This document shows positions 1-7,805 of a stretch of DNA of 64,000 nt, piece after piece. Below the pieces are notes generated by a model that saw only the letters and a program-made list of their open reading frames with translations, ran no database searches and was not told the origin of the DNA. Source of the stretch: Paenibacillus_E oryzisoli_A (GTDB lineage: Bacteria; Bacillota; Bacilli; Paenibacillales; NBRC-103111); NCBI RefSeq assembly GCF_050467285.1, contig NZ_JBCMUN010000013.1, positions 62,001 through 126,000 on the forward strand, written 5' to 3'. The position numbers and the translations under genes were made by a program. How positions within the stretch are numbered: the first letter of the stretch is position 1; each line of letters opens with the position of its first letter.

Positions 1-1081
1 GCTCACTAAATTTCCAGGTGATGCCGTGATCGTCGGTATATGCGCAAACGGAATTGGATAACGAATCTGAATATAACGGTAAAATCAATCTGGTTTTGCC
101 ATTGCCAAGTGAGACTTCAATTGGTTTATTTTTCGTTTGCCATCCAAGTCTACGGTACATGGCGCCAAAAGCAGCAACGTTATTATCCGCACCAGCAGCG
201 CGTTCTATTGAATTTTTAATAGCTGGCGGCTCGTATTTGGAATAACCGCCACTGCCATTCGGTGTAAAGACCCCCGTAGTAAGCAGATTGATGATTTCAT
301 TCGTTCTGCCATCATAGACATCGTCGTAAGGCTCTTCTGCTTTCAAATAGGTAATGTACTGATCATATTTATTTCTCATCGAGACAACAAAGCCGTCTGT
401 AATATAACGTGTATCACTCGGATTGAATTTCGAAGTTACAGATACATACTTGGATGGGGCAAGATAAGTGGCATCCGTTACGGTAGAACTGACTGCACTT
501 GGCAGTACATACTTAATTTCAGAACCTTTGATGCTATAGTTCCACGTTCCATTGGAGAACGAGCCTTTGCCAACCATGCCATCTCCAACATTGGTGTACA
601 ATGGCTGCGGGAAGTGCCATTTCGGATTGCCGCCATTGCGAACAGCATACTCATAATTGCCTATATCTGCATACATATACTTTGTTTGTGTCGATACCCA
701 TTGTCCATTGTATATGACACCGTAGAACAACCAGAGTCTTGCTTGGCTATCTACAAAAAGGACCGGGTTGTTATCAGGGAAATCCCATGTATCATAAACG
801 ACGAATGGCTGTGTCCATGTTGTCCCACCATCATTAGAACGGGCACCGAGTAATTTAGTCTGGTTCCCATCTCTTTCTCCAGCTCCACTAAACCATACAG
901 AGAATAGGGTGTGATCCGGCAGTTCCACCATCGTGGAACCGTGGTTGGCAATGGTGTCGAATGGCATCATTTGTGAATGGGTAATCCCCTCCAATGCTGC
1001 TGCATCCACAACGACAGAACCAAACGTACTCATAGCTAAGCTGACAGACAATACGAGGCCTAAACGTTTCATCTTCTTCAA
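1..1081 (-). CDS. Secreted BNR/Asp-box sialidase-like protein (3' end outside window)
   Basis: The gene runs off the left edge, so only about 360 N-terminal codons are visible. The start is read as TTG at 1081 because GAAAGGG lies 11 bases upstream; the first ATG, at 1072, would be too far from it. Residues 1-28 form a signal peptide (MKKMKR, then a hydrophobic core, then VDAAA). Residues about 46-70 carry the histidine/serine start and FSGAGERDG stretch seen in BNR_2-type sialidase-like proteins. Two Asp-box motifs (SxDxGxTW type) are visible: SNDGGTTW near residue 82 and TDDHGITW at the edge. These point to a beta-propeller hydrolase exported to act on glycans; true sialidase activity is not shown. 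A CcpA box sits in its leader, so glucose repression is likely. It is separated from the next operon by a terminator. Confidence 0.75.
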   Translation of the reverse strand, partial: MKKMKRLGLVLSVSLAMSTFGSVVVDAAALEGITHSQMMPFDTIANHGSTMVELPDHTLFSVWFSGAGERDGNQTKLLGARSNDGGTTWTQPFVVYDTWDFPDNNPVLFVDSQARLWLFYGVIYNGQWVSTQTKYMYADIGNYEYAVRNGGNPKWHFPQPLYTNVGDGMVGKGSFSNGTWNYSIKGSEIKYVLPSAVSSTVTDATYLAPSKYVSVTSKFNPSDTRYITDGFVVSMRNKYDQYITYLKAEEPYDDVYDGRTNEIINLLTTGVFTPNGSGGYSKYEPPAIKNSIERAAGADNNVAAFGAMYRRLGWQTKNKPIEVSLGNGKTRLILPLYSDSLSNSVCAYTDDHGITWKFSE

Positions 1082-1115
1082 ATTGGGGCACGCCCTTTCA
1101 TGATTGTTTTGATTT

Positions 1116-1130
1116 TGTAACCGCTTGCAT
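1116..1130 (-). promoter_or_regulatory. CcpA cre box before the sialidase-like gene
   Basis: On the minus strand ATGCAAGCGGTTACA fits the WTGNAANCGNWNNCW cre consensus at every fixed position. It lies 35 bases upstream of the TTG start, so bound CcpA would block transcription or its initiation. No convincing -35/-10 pair was recognised beside it. Confidence 0.65.
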
Positions 1131-1452
1131 CAAAAATAGTGAATCCCCATAATTCCCTAGTTTGATTTCATGGACTGAATCCCCCTATGTATTCGGTTTG
1201 TTTTACATGAGGATCATAGCACAGCATTTTTGAGCATTTGAATATCCAAAAAGGCGATTAAAGTACCGCTTTTCCACTATTTGAACCGTGATTCATTTCT
1301 CCACTTTGATGCAAAAAGTCGAATTACACGATACACATAACAGGGGTCAAATGGTCACACGCCTTCGTTTCCATGCTCCATTTTTCCACGTATGACTCAT
1401 ATTTCTTCATAATTAATGATTCATTTAACCTCGTCGCGTTGAGTCTTAAAGA
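1131..1452. other. Intergenic region, no gene seen
   Basis: AT-rich spacer upstream of the sialidase-like gene. It must contain that gene's promoter, but no clear hexamer pair is visible. On the minus strand the word GGGGATTCA occurs twice (around 1140-1190), which could be a regulator site. No RNA gene or open frame with a ribosome binding site was recognised. Confidence 0.4.
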
Positions 1453-1504
1453 GAAAACGACCTATTCCCGCAAGCTCCTTCATGGAGTGGGTCATAGGCC
1501 GTTT
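1453..1504 (-). terminator. Rho-independent terminator of the sugar-related operon
   Basis: On the minus strand a long imperfect hairpin has AAACGGCCTAT paired with ATAGGTCGTTT and an inner CTCC/GGAG stem. It is followed by TTTTCTCTTT and starts just after the kinase stop codon. Confidence 0.75.
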
Positions 1505-1510
1505 CCTGCT

Positions 1511-2557
1511 TCATAACTGCAAACTCGCTACGATCTCCTCGGGCGTCGCAGTACCTGTCATGCCGATCTTCCGGACAACAATAGCAGCGGTTGCATGCGC
1601 GAAAGCCATGGCCTCCATGCCGCTTGCGCCACATCCAAGTGCGCATAACAGGGCGGACGCGAAGCAATCTCCGGCTCCGACAATATCCAGCGGGGGGTCA
1701 GCCTTGCGCGCGCCTGCCCAATAAGCTCGGCCTTCTTCAATCCAGATCGAGCCCTTATCCCCCAAAGTCAGACAGCAGGGTGCCCCCGTATGGCCCGCTA
1801 ACTTTCTGGCAGCAGACAGCCAGCGTTCCCAGCCACCAGCATGCGGATCCAGCCCTGGCTCCGCCCAACGAAGCGCTTCGACTTCATTCGGCTTGGCGAT
1901 AATGCCCTTGAACGCGCCGATCCGGTCGCGACTGTCCAGCACAACGATCTTCCCCTGCTGCGCCCAATAGTCAAGCCGCTCTCGTACAGCCTGACCGATG
2001 ACACCGAACGGCAGTTGATCCGTTACAGCAATCACATCGACAACAGCTGCCATCCTGTCCAGTCGCTCCGCCAATTGGCTGACAATGATGCCCGAAAGAG
2101 GCTGGTGGTTATGAAAATCAAGCCGCGGATCTTCTTGAAACGCCCCTTGAAGTCCATGCCGAATCGGCTTGATATAAGCGGGCGTCAACCACTCGTCGAG
2201 ATAAAGCGAGTACCCATCATCAATGCCGAGCTGTTTGAAGGCATCCTTCAGCAAACTGCCCCGCCAATCATTTCCTGCTACTGAACAGAAATACACCTCG
2301 CCGCAGCCAATCGCCTTCAGATTTGCCGCCACATTACCGGCTGCGCCCGGCGAGTAACGCTCGTTCACAACGGGCAGCGGGTAATGCGGCGTTTCACGGG
2401 AAAGCTCGCTTCGGGTCATATCCGCATGCCAGTAAATATCGATACACCCGTCGCCGATCACCCCCGCCTTGAGCCGTGGGACTTGCACTAGAATGTGCTC
2501 CGCACGGCTGCGGGTCAAATCAGCGTACCGTTCAATCCCCAAATCACTGAGCTCCAA
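1511..2557 (-). CDS. PfkB-family sugar kinase, HldE kinase-domain-like
   Basis: Ribokinase-fold ATP-dependent sugar kinase. The N-terminal part resembles the kinase half of HldE/RfaE: GDGCIDIYW at about residues 36-44, then a proline/valine segment and SPGAAGN near residue 70, where HldE has GGAANVA. The anion-hole and catalytic-base motif DIVGAGD lies at about residues 290-297. A GTG at 2566 overlaps the upstream stop as GTGA, but AAGGAG abuts that GTG directly. The same AAGGAG is 8 bases before TTG at 2557, so TTG is the better start, 6 bases after the previous gene. Last gene of the operon before the terminator. The substrate is unknown; a heptose or related sugar phosphate is only a suggestion from HldE similarity. 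No nucleotidyltransferase half is fused. Confidence 0.8.
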   Translation of the reverse strand: MELSDLGIERYADLTRSRAEHILVQVPRLKAGVIGDGCIDIYWHADMTRSELSRETPHYPLPVVNERYSPGAAGNVAANLKAIGCGEVYFCSVAGNDWRGSLLKDAFKQLGIDDGYSLYLDEWLTPAYIKPIRHGLQGAFQEDPRLDFHNHQPLSGIIVSQLAERLDRMAAVVDVIAVTDQLPFGVIGQAVRERLDYWAQQGKIVVLDSRDRIGAFKGIIAKPNEVEALRWAEPGLDPHAGGWERWLSAARKLAGHTGAPCCLTLGDKGSIWIEEGRAYWAGARKADPPLDIVGAGDCFASALLCALGCGASGMEAMAFAHATAAIVVRKIGMTGTATPEEIVASLQL

Positions 2558-2562
2558 GTCTG

Positions 2563-4548
2563 TCACTCCTTATCGGTAAGTCTGCCCGCAAGCTCCCGCC
2601 AAATCGCAGGAATCGTCGCTTGATGCAAGCCTTCAAAATGAAACCCTTTGCCCCCCAGACTGGTAGGCCGGTGAATAATGTTTTTGCGGGGGCGATAGTA
2701 GTAGTCCCAATCCTCATATCCGACCTTACGCTGGTAGTCGCCAAGCTTCACGATATCGAAGTTGGCGGTTGTGATCTTTTCTAATGGGTAACCTAGATTT
2801 CGCGAAATGGAGAGCGCTTTAAGGAACACCTCCGGACCGGTTACCGTCGAGCCGAAATTAGCAAAAACACCGTTCTCCAGTTGAGATACGGCATACGAAT
2901 AACTTTGAAAATCCAAGCCGCTGGCCTTCCCCTGAATGGCAAAATCGGAGGCTGGATGCTGCTGCACCGCATCCGTGCCAATGGTGATATGGACCGTATA
3001 CGGGATGCCAAGCTTCATGCAGCTGCCCAGCAAGCTGACATCCAAATACGGGAACAATTCCGGATGCAGACGCACGTACGCCATTAAACTGCGTCCATAA
3101 CCGATACCTTGTGCATGCCCAAGCCGCAGCGCTTCATGAAGATGCTGGCCAGGCTCCCGCCACATGCCGAGACGGCCTGCCGCCAATTCGCCTTCGTCGG
3201 CTTCCTCCGTTGCGCCATAGGCCGCCAATTCGAAATCTTGAAAAGCGCATGCGCCGTTGACAGCAAGATGCGTGATCCACCCCTTCTCCAATAGCTCGAT
3301 CAAATAGCGATTTACACCGCTTGGGATGACGTTGCCCCCCAAGGAAACGAGGACTCCGCATTTCCGAGCGCGTGCTTCTGTCCATCGCCCGATAAAATCA
3401 TGAAACGATTCTTCGCCAGCGATAGGCCACGAAGCCAAGTTCTTCCCGCTGTCAAGCTCCGCCAGCTCCTCGACGCGCAACCGGTTTACTCGCTCTTGAA
3501 CGGGGTGCAGTTTCAATCGCTCAGGCGCCAATGTCGCTATACGGGCTAGAGGAGAAAATGCCAGACCACGCTCCTTCATTCGCTTCATGACGCCATGAAA
3601 CAAGTGCGGTATCGTAATTTGATGCAGGCCGTGAAACAAATAACCTTGCCCGCCGATTTGCCCCAGTCTGTCCATGAAATTGCGTCTAGGCCGATAATAA
3701 AATTCCGGCTCCTCTTCCGTCGGCCGACGATCGGCGTACACCGGCAAAATATCGAAGTTTGCTGCCGTGATCCCTTCCATTTTCAGCCCCGCGTTACGGC
3801 AAATGCTTAAGGCCTTTAAGAAAACTTCCGGTCCGGAAATCGCAGAGCCGAAATTGAGAAACACTCCGCCATGTGCCAGCCCTGCTACCGAGTCGCGCAT
3901 GGTTCGGAAATCAATCCCGCTTGCACGTCCGAGCGCCTCAAAATCGACGATCGGATGCTGATGGATAATATCCGTCCCAATCGAAATATGGCAGGTGTAG
4001 GGAATACCCAACAGCTGGCACTGTGCAAACAGACAATCATCGAAATGCGGAAAGTGTTCCGGGTGCTGAGCCAAATATCGGTAAAGACTCTCACCATAAC
4101 CGATTCCGGAGGACGCGCCTTGCTGAATCGCTTCATTCATGTAGCGACCTGTTTCTTCCCACATGCCGAACGAGCCGTCCTCGATCGAACGAGCCACATC
4201 CTCCGAGGTTTCCCCCAGAAAAGCAAGCTCGAAATCATGAATGCTTGTCGCGCCATTGCCGGATACATGCGTGAGCATCCCATGGCGCACCATTTCAATG
4301 ATATACCGCGACAAGCCGTTCTTAATCACATGCGCGCCCATCGACCAAATGACAGGTTGGCCAGAGGCTCTGGCCGAAACAATGCGTTCGATCAATTCAT
4401 CGAACTGCCCCTGCATTCGCTTGGAAATTTGCCATTCAGGCACGGAATCGGCATACGGGTTTGCCATATTTTTAATTGTTACGAGGTTTGTTCGCTGATA
4501 GACGGAATTCGTTGTCACATTTGCAAAAGATAATCGACGCTCCTCCAT
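2563..4548 (-). CDS. Tandem-duplicated deoxyhypusine-synthase-like protein of unknown function
   Basis: A 661-residue protein made of two homologous halves, about residues 30-335 and 350-655. Each half has a GxxVIxxGxxRYxIE stretch, a THxxxNGAxxxxDFELA stretch, GIGYGxSL, an IGTDxxxQHPxxDF motif, GPEVFLKALSI.RN and a TANFDI motif before an aromatic/arginine-rich YYRPRxN and GGxGxxFxGLHQxTIP. The opening of each half recalls the deoxyhypusine synthase family, but the C-terminal part differs. Bacteria like this one do not make hypusine by that route, so another NAD-linked or sugar-linked reaction is likely. ATG at 4548 has AAAGGGG 7 bases upstream. It lies between a HAD phosphatase and an HldE-like kinase, with spacers of 19 and 6 bases, so the three are probably cotranslated pathway partners. 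Function not known. Confidence 0.7.
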   Translation of the reverse strand: MEERRLSFANVTTNSVYQRTNLVTIKNMANPYADSVPEWQISKRMQGQFDELIERIVSARASGQPVIWSMGAHVIKNGLSRYIIEMVRHGMLTHVSGNGATSIHDFELAFLGETSEDVARSIEDGSFGMWEETGRYMNEAIQQGASSGIGYGESLYRYLAQHPEHFPHFDDCLFAQCQLLGIPYTCHISIGTDIIHQHPIVDFEALGRASGIDFRTMRDSVAGLAHGGVFLNFGSAISGPEVFLKALSICRNAGLKMEGITAANFDILPVYADRRPTEEEPEFYYRPRRNFMDRLGQIGGQGYLFHGLHQITIPHLFHGVMKRMKERGLAFSPLARIATLAPERLKLHPVQERVNRLRVEELAELDSGKNLASWPIAGEESFHDFIGRWTEARARKCGVLVSLGGNVIPSGVNRYLIELLEKGWITHLAVNGACAFQDFELAAYGATEEADEGELAAGRLGMWREPGQHLHEALRLGHAQGIGYGRSLMAYVRLHPELFPYLDVSLLGSCMKLGIPYTVHITIGTDAVQQHPASDFAIQGKASGLDFQSYSYAVSQLENGVFANFGSTVTGPEVFLKALSISRNLGYPLEKITTANFDIVKLGDYQRKVGYEDWDYYYRPRKNIIHRPTSLGGKGFHFEGLHQATIPAIWRELAGRLTDKE

Positions 4549-4567
4549 CGTGCACCCCTTTCATCGG

Positions 4568-5341
4568 CTAAAGATCGAGCCACGCCAGCCAACGTTCTAG
4601 ATTTGTAAAATCGCCCACGATAATATCCGCGCCAGCTGCAAGCAGCCTTCGCTCCTTCAGTGGATGGACGCCTTCACGGGCAAATTCATCACTTGCAAGG
4701 CCGATGGCCAAGCTTCCAATGTCTTTCGCCAAGCGAATTTCGACCTTCCCGTCTCCAACAACGGCGAATTCGTGTCCTGCCAGCTTTTTATGCTCGACTA
4801 GATCCTTCATCACTTTCTCTTTGGAACATTCCGCCTTGCCTACCGGTGCACCGGATATTTCATGGAAGAACGACGAGACGCCCAGCACCTCCGCTTCTCT
4901 GACAACATCAGAATGGTCTGTCCCGCTCGCCACATACATGTCCACGCCACGATCCTGAAGAAGCTGCAACAATGCGATTGCCCCCTTCATCAAATAGTCT
5001 TCTTGCCTGAGCTCACCAGATGCAATACGATGGATCCGCTCCTGTACGGCAAGAAGCAGCCTGCGGTTATATTCCGCCTTGTAAACCCATTCGTCCAGCA
5101 CCTCGGGATTCCAGCCCTCTACAGCCGTCTTCTCCTTCAGCCAGCGCATTTGAAACACGGTTTGAATCCCTGTAGATTGGTCAATATATTCCGCAATCTC
5201 CCTATCCAATCGACCGTTCTCCGCCTCTGACAACTGCCGGGTCCCTACAATGCTTTCTTTCATAAAAGGGACCATTACCTCTTCCCAGCCTGCGCGTAAC
5301 GTAGAGATGGTGCCATCGAAGTCGAATAGCACTGCTTTCAT
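4568..5341 (-). CDS. HAD-superfamily phosphatase
   Basis: 257-residue haloacid-dehalogenase-type hydrolase. Motif I is LFDFDGT with nucleophile Asp8 and acid/base Asp10. An alpha-helical cap follows (about residues 16-115). Motif II is VASGT, motif III a lysine in the SKEKVMKDL segment, and motif IV VVGDGKVE with the metal-binding Asp. This is the layout of phosphoglycolate phosphatase-like sugar phosphatases. AAGGG six bases before ATG at 5341 is preferred to the ATG two codons upstream, which overlaps it. Downstream is the tandem DHS-like gene, 19 bases away. A dephosphorylation step on a sugar phosphate in the same pathway as the PfkB kinase is inferred; the substrate is not predictable from sequence. 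Confidence 0.85.
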   Translation of the reverse strand: MKAVLFDFDGTISTLRAGWEEVMVPFMKESIVGTRQLSEAENGRLDREIAEYIDQSTGIQTVFQMRWLKEKTAVEGWNPEVLDEWVYKAEYNRRLLLAVQERIHRIASGELRQEDYLMKGAIALLQLLQDRGVDMYVASGTDHSDVVREAEVLGVSSFFHEISGAPVGKAECSKEKVMKDLVEHKKLAGHEFAVVGDGKVEIRLAKDIGSLAIGLASDEFAREGVHPLKERRLLAAGADIIVGDFTNLERWLAWLDL

Positions 5342-5370
5342 TGCCATCCCTTGTCATCCCCCCATACAAT

Positions 5371-5383
5371 TTCTTAATGATTA
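5371..5383. promoter_or_regulatory. Candidate ROK-regulator operator, copy A
   Basis: TTCTTAATGATTA lies in the 79-base gap before the HAD gene. It differs at only one central base from a word at 6620-6632, before the ROK gene. The core TTAATGATTAA is palindromic. A shared site next to a ROK regulator suggests autoregulation plus control of the downstream genes. Confidence 0.35.
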
Positions 5384-5420
5384 AACAAATTATTCATAGC
5401 TAGACGGCTGCGCCATCCAG

Positions 5421-6581
5421 CTAGCTAAGTATTTCCACCGGCCTGGAAATCAAGGCATCGAGAACAATCGCAGTCGCCCCCATCGCGCTCTGCGAGGGAC
5501 CAAACGTCGATGGCTGCAATAGTACGCGATCTTTGGCGAAGGCATAAATTCGGCTCCGCATCCGCTCTTGGATCTCGGTCAAATAAGGATTCAGATACGG
5601 ATACAACCGGCCGCCGAGTACGATCATTTCCGGATCATACATATTAAAGATATTTACAAGTGCCATCTCTAAATACTGCAAGGTTTCATCCATACATTGA
5701 CGGGCATCGGCTTTCCCATCGCGAACAGCATGCATGAGTTCACCAATATCGCTGCCGCCCCAGCGGCGCAGGATACCGGGGATCGAGCCTACGGTTTCCC
5801 AACAGCCTCTATTCCCGCATTCACAGCGGATTCCGTTGGGCTCAATCGTCATATGACCGACTTGACCATACAAACCATTCGCACCGCGCACAATTTCACC
5901 ACCGGAAATCACACCGCCTCCGATGCCGATCCCCATCGTGACAAAAACCAGATTCATACCGTTTCGCCCCAACCCGTACCAGCTTTCGGCAAGCGCGGAT
6001 GTGCGCGCGTCGTCCTCAATGAGCGACGGTATCCCAGTGCGGCTCTCAAGAACTTGCTGCAAGGGATATCCATCCCATCGCTCAAAGTTGGGGGGAGCAA
6101 TCAAACTGCCGCTTGCGTAATCGATCGGACCCGGCACACCGACACCCAGTCCAAGAATTTTATGTCCAGCCGCAATGACTTCCTTCTTGAGCTCCTCCAA
6201 ATTCGTCCCGATCATTCCCATAAATCCCTCTGGACCCAGGGCTGCCTTCGTATTCCCACTCATCGATTTTATAATCTTACCGGTGAGATCGGTTAGCACG
6301 AGTTCATAAGAGCTGCGCCCAATATCCAGACCAATGATTCGGTAATAATGCGGATCGAACGCTAGAAGAACCCGTTTTCGCCCAGCTGTTCCCGTCCCTG
6401 ACACGGACTGATACTCTCGAATGACCTTCGCTTCAATGAGCTCATGGGTCAAATTCGTTAACGTCCCGGAGGTTAACCCGGTGCTCTCCACGAGCTCGAT
6501 GCGAGAAATCTGGTCATGCTTCCATATATGTTTTAAAATGGCCGAAATATTATGCTGCTTCACTTGCTGCAGGTAAATCAT
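5421..6581 (-). CDS. ROK-family transcriptional regulator
   Basis: 386 residues, the usual length for NagC/XylR-type repressors. Residues about 10-70 form a winged helix-turn-helix (ISRIELVESTGLTSGTLTNL region). The ROK sugar-binding fold follows: GLDIGRSSYE at about residue 93, GVGVPGPID, an EDDARTSALAE helix, GIGIGGGV, and the zinc-binding CECGNRGCWE cluster at about residues 250-260. These show a sugar-responsive repressor rather than a sugar kinase, since ROK kinases lack the HTH. ATG at 6581 has no strong ribosome binding site. It sits second in the operon, between the aldolase-like gene and the phosphatase, and is likely the local repressor. The ligand is probably the sugar or sugar acid handled by the operon. 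Confidence 0.85.
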   Translation of the reverse strand: MIYLQQVKQHNISAILKHIWKHDQISRIELVESTGLTSGTLTNLTHELIEAKVIREYQSVSGTGTAGRKRVLLAFDPHYYRIIGLDIGRSSYELVLTDLTGKIIKSMSGNTKAALGPEGFMGMIGTNLEELKKEVIAAGHKILGLGVGVPGPIDYASGSLIAPPNFERWDGYPLQQVLESRTGIPSLIEDDARTSALAESWYGLGRNGMNLVFVTMGIGIGGGVISGGEIVRGANGLYGQVGHMTIEPNGIRCECGNRGCWETVGSIPGILRRWGGSDIGELMHAVRDGKADARQCMDETLQYLEMALVNIFNMYDPEMIVLGGRLYPYLNPYLTEIQERMRSRIYAFAKDRVLLQPSTFGPSQSAMGATAIVLDALISRPVEILS

Positions 6582-6619
6582 TTTGTTGGTTGCGATACGA
6601 TTTCACCCATTCATCTATT

Positions 6620-6632
6620 TTCTTAATCATTA
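6620..6632. promoter_or_regulatory. Candidate ROK-regulator operator, copy B
   Basis: TTCTTAATCATTA, one base different from the copy at 5371-5383, lies just upstream of the ROK gene and next to the stop codon of the preceding gene. It is followed by ATGTTAATA, a word echoed in the GTTAAT-N3-ATTAAC palindrome before the operon. Confidence 0.35.
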
Positions 6633-6634
6633 TG

Positions 6635-7543
6635 TTAATAGGAGTGAAGCTCATCTGTCAACCGTGAAACATAAGCAATGTGTTCGGCCGCAATCCGCTC
6701 ATGGCATGGGTCGAACGGCAAGATCGGCTCTCTGACGAGCGGGGTATCGTAAATGCCCTGCGCATGCAAGAGTCGTTTGAAAAAGTGGATCGAGATATCC
6801 AGATGCTGATTCGCAAACGCCAACACAGGCAGCAGCCGATAAAAGAGTTTGACCGCCTCCGCTCTCTTTCCCTCCGCGTACAAGCGATAAATCGTGGTAT
6901 ACACTTCATGCATACCTGTCGGCATAAAAGCATGAATCCCGCGGTCCAAGCCTTCAATAAACTGCGTCACGGCCCATCCCCCGGCCACATGCAGGCCGCC
7001 GCCTGTCGCTTCCAGGACCTGACTATACTTAACGCCCGCAGGTACGACCTCGATTTTATAGCTGCGGAACGCCTCTACTTCGCGGAACAGCTTGGCGATT
7101 AGCGGCACAGGCACACCGAAACCGGAAGGATCCCAGTCCTGCAGCATCAGAAAGCCGGGATTGACACTTGCCATCTCCCCTACATCCCGCTCATACTGCT
7201 TGTCATCTTGATACGGAATATTGGCGAGAATGCCCTCACAACCAAGTCCGATGAATTGTTCGGCATACTTCAACCTTTCTTCCGACGTAGCCGCTGTTGC
7301 TCCTCCGATGACCGGAACTCGTCCGCCAGCCTCCTCTACCACAACTCGGGTCATGCGAAGCCTTTCCTCTGGCGACAGCTTATGCAGCTCGGCAGCAAGA
7401 CCCGGCACAAGAAAGCCCACGACCCCGGCCTCGATCGCCAACCGGACATTGCGTCGCAGCGATTTCTCATCAAGCTCGTTATGTAAGGTAAAGGGGGTGT
7501 TCAACACGGATATAATACCGCGCATTCCTAAGGGATCCATCAT
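6635..7543 (-). CDS. Dihydrodipicolinate synthase / N-acetylneuraminate lyase family protein
   Basis: 302 residues, normal for this class I aldolase TIM-barrel family. The Schiff-base lysine fits YKIE at about residue 163, and the beta-strand glycines of VVGFLVPGLAAE and PVIGGA are present. The position that usually carries the proton-relay tyrosine (YNxP context) reads LQDWDPSG near residue 134, so this is not a standard DapA or NanA. GAGGAG lies 7 bases before ATG at 7543. First gene of the operon, 53 bases before the ROK regulator. Probable role: reversible cleavage or dehydration of a 2-keto sugar acid. The presence of a sialidase-like gene beyond the operon end makes a sialic-acid-type substrate possible, but nothing here proves it. 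Confidence 0.8.
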   Translation of the reverse strand: MMDPLGMRGIISVLNTPFTLHNELDEKSLRRNVRLAIEAGVVGFLVPGLAAELHKLSPEERLRMTRVVVEEAGGRVPVIGGATAATSEERLKYAEQFIGLGCEGILANIPYQDDKQYERDVGEMASVNPGFLMLQDWDPSGFGVPVPLIAKLFREVEAFRSYKIEVVPAGVKYSQVLEATGGGLHVAGGWAVTQFIEGLDRGIHAFMPTGMHEVYTTIYRLYAEGKRAEAVKLFYRLLPVLAFANQHLDISIHFFKRLLHAQGIYDTPLVREPILPFDPCHERIAAEHIAYVSRLTDELHSY

Positions 7544-7609
7544 GGTCTTACTCCTCTGTCATCACGATTTACGGCAGGTCCGCCCGCAGGAGGCCCCTTG
7601 TACAGCCCC

Positions 7610-7637
7610 AGTATACACGCCTTTCAAAAGAGATGAA
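7610..7637 (-). promoter_or_regulatory. Possible promoter of the sugar-related operon
   Basis: On the minus strand TTCATC (7632-7637), a 16-base spacer and TATACT (7610-7615) lie about 70 bases before the aldolase-like gene. The -35 is weak. A GTTAAT-N3-ATTAAC palindrome further upstream (7694-7708) could be an operator for this or the divergent WYL gene. Confidence 0.3.
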
Positions 7638-7693
7638 CATCACCAAATCGCCATCTCATGTGCCATTTTTCCACCTATGTATCCCTCCCTGCT

Positions 7694-7708
7694 TCAATAG
7701 AATGTTAA
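7694..7708. promoter_or_regulatory. Palindrome GTTAAT-N3-ATTAAC between divergent units
   Basis: Perfect 6-bp inverted repeat with a 3-base centre, in the 262-base region between the sugar-related operon and the WYL genes. It is the right size for a dimeric regulator site. Which of the two flanking regulators (ROK or WYL) would bind cannot be told. Confidence 0.4.
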
Positions 7709-7805
7709 TGCTATTAACTTGTGGCTTTCCTTTTTTTCCATTTCCCCCCTGTCTCCTCCCCTGCTACAATAGAGGAATCAGCTGCAAAGGAACGGAGGAC
7801 TCGTT

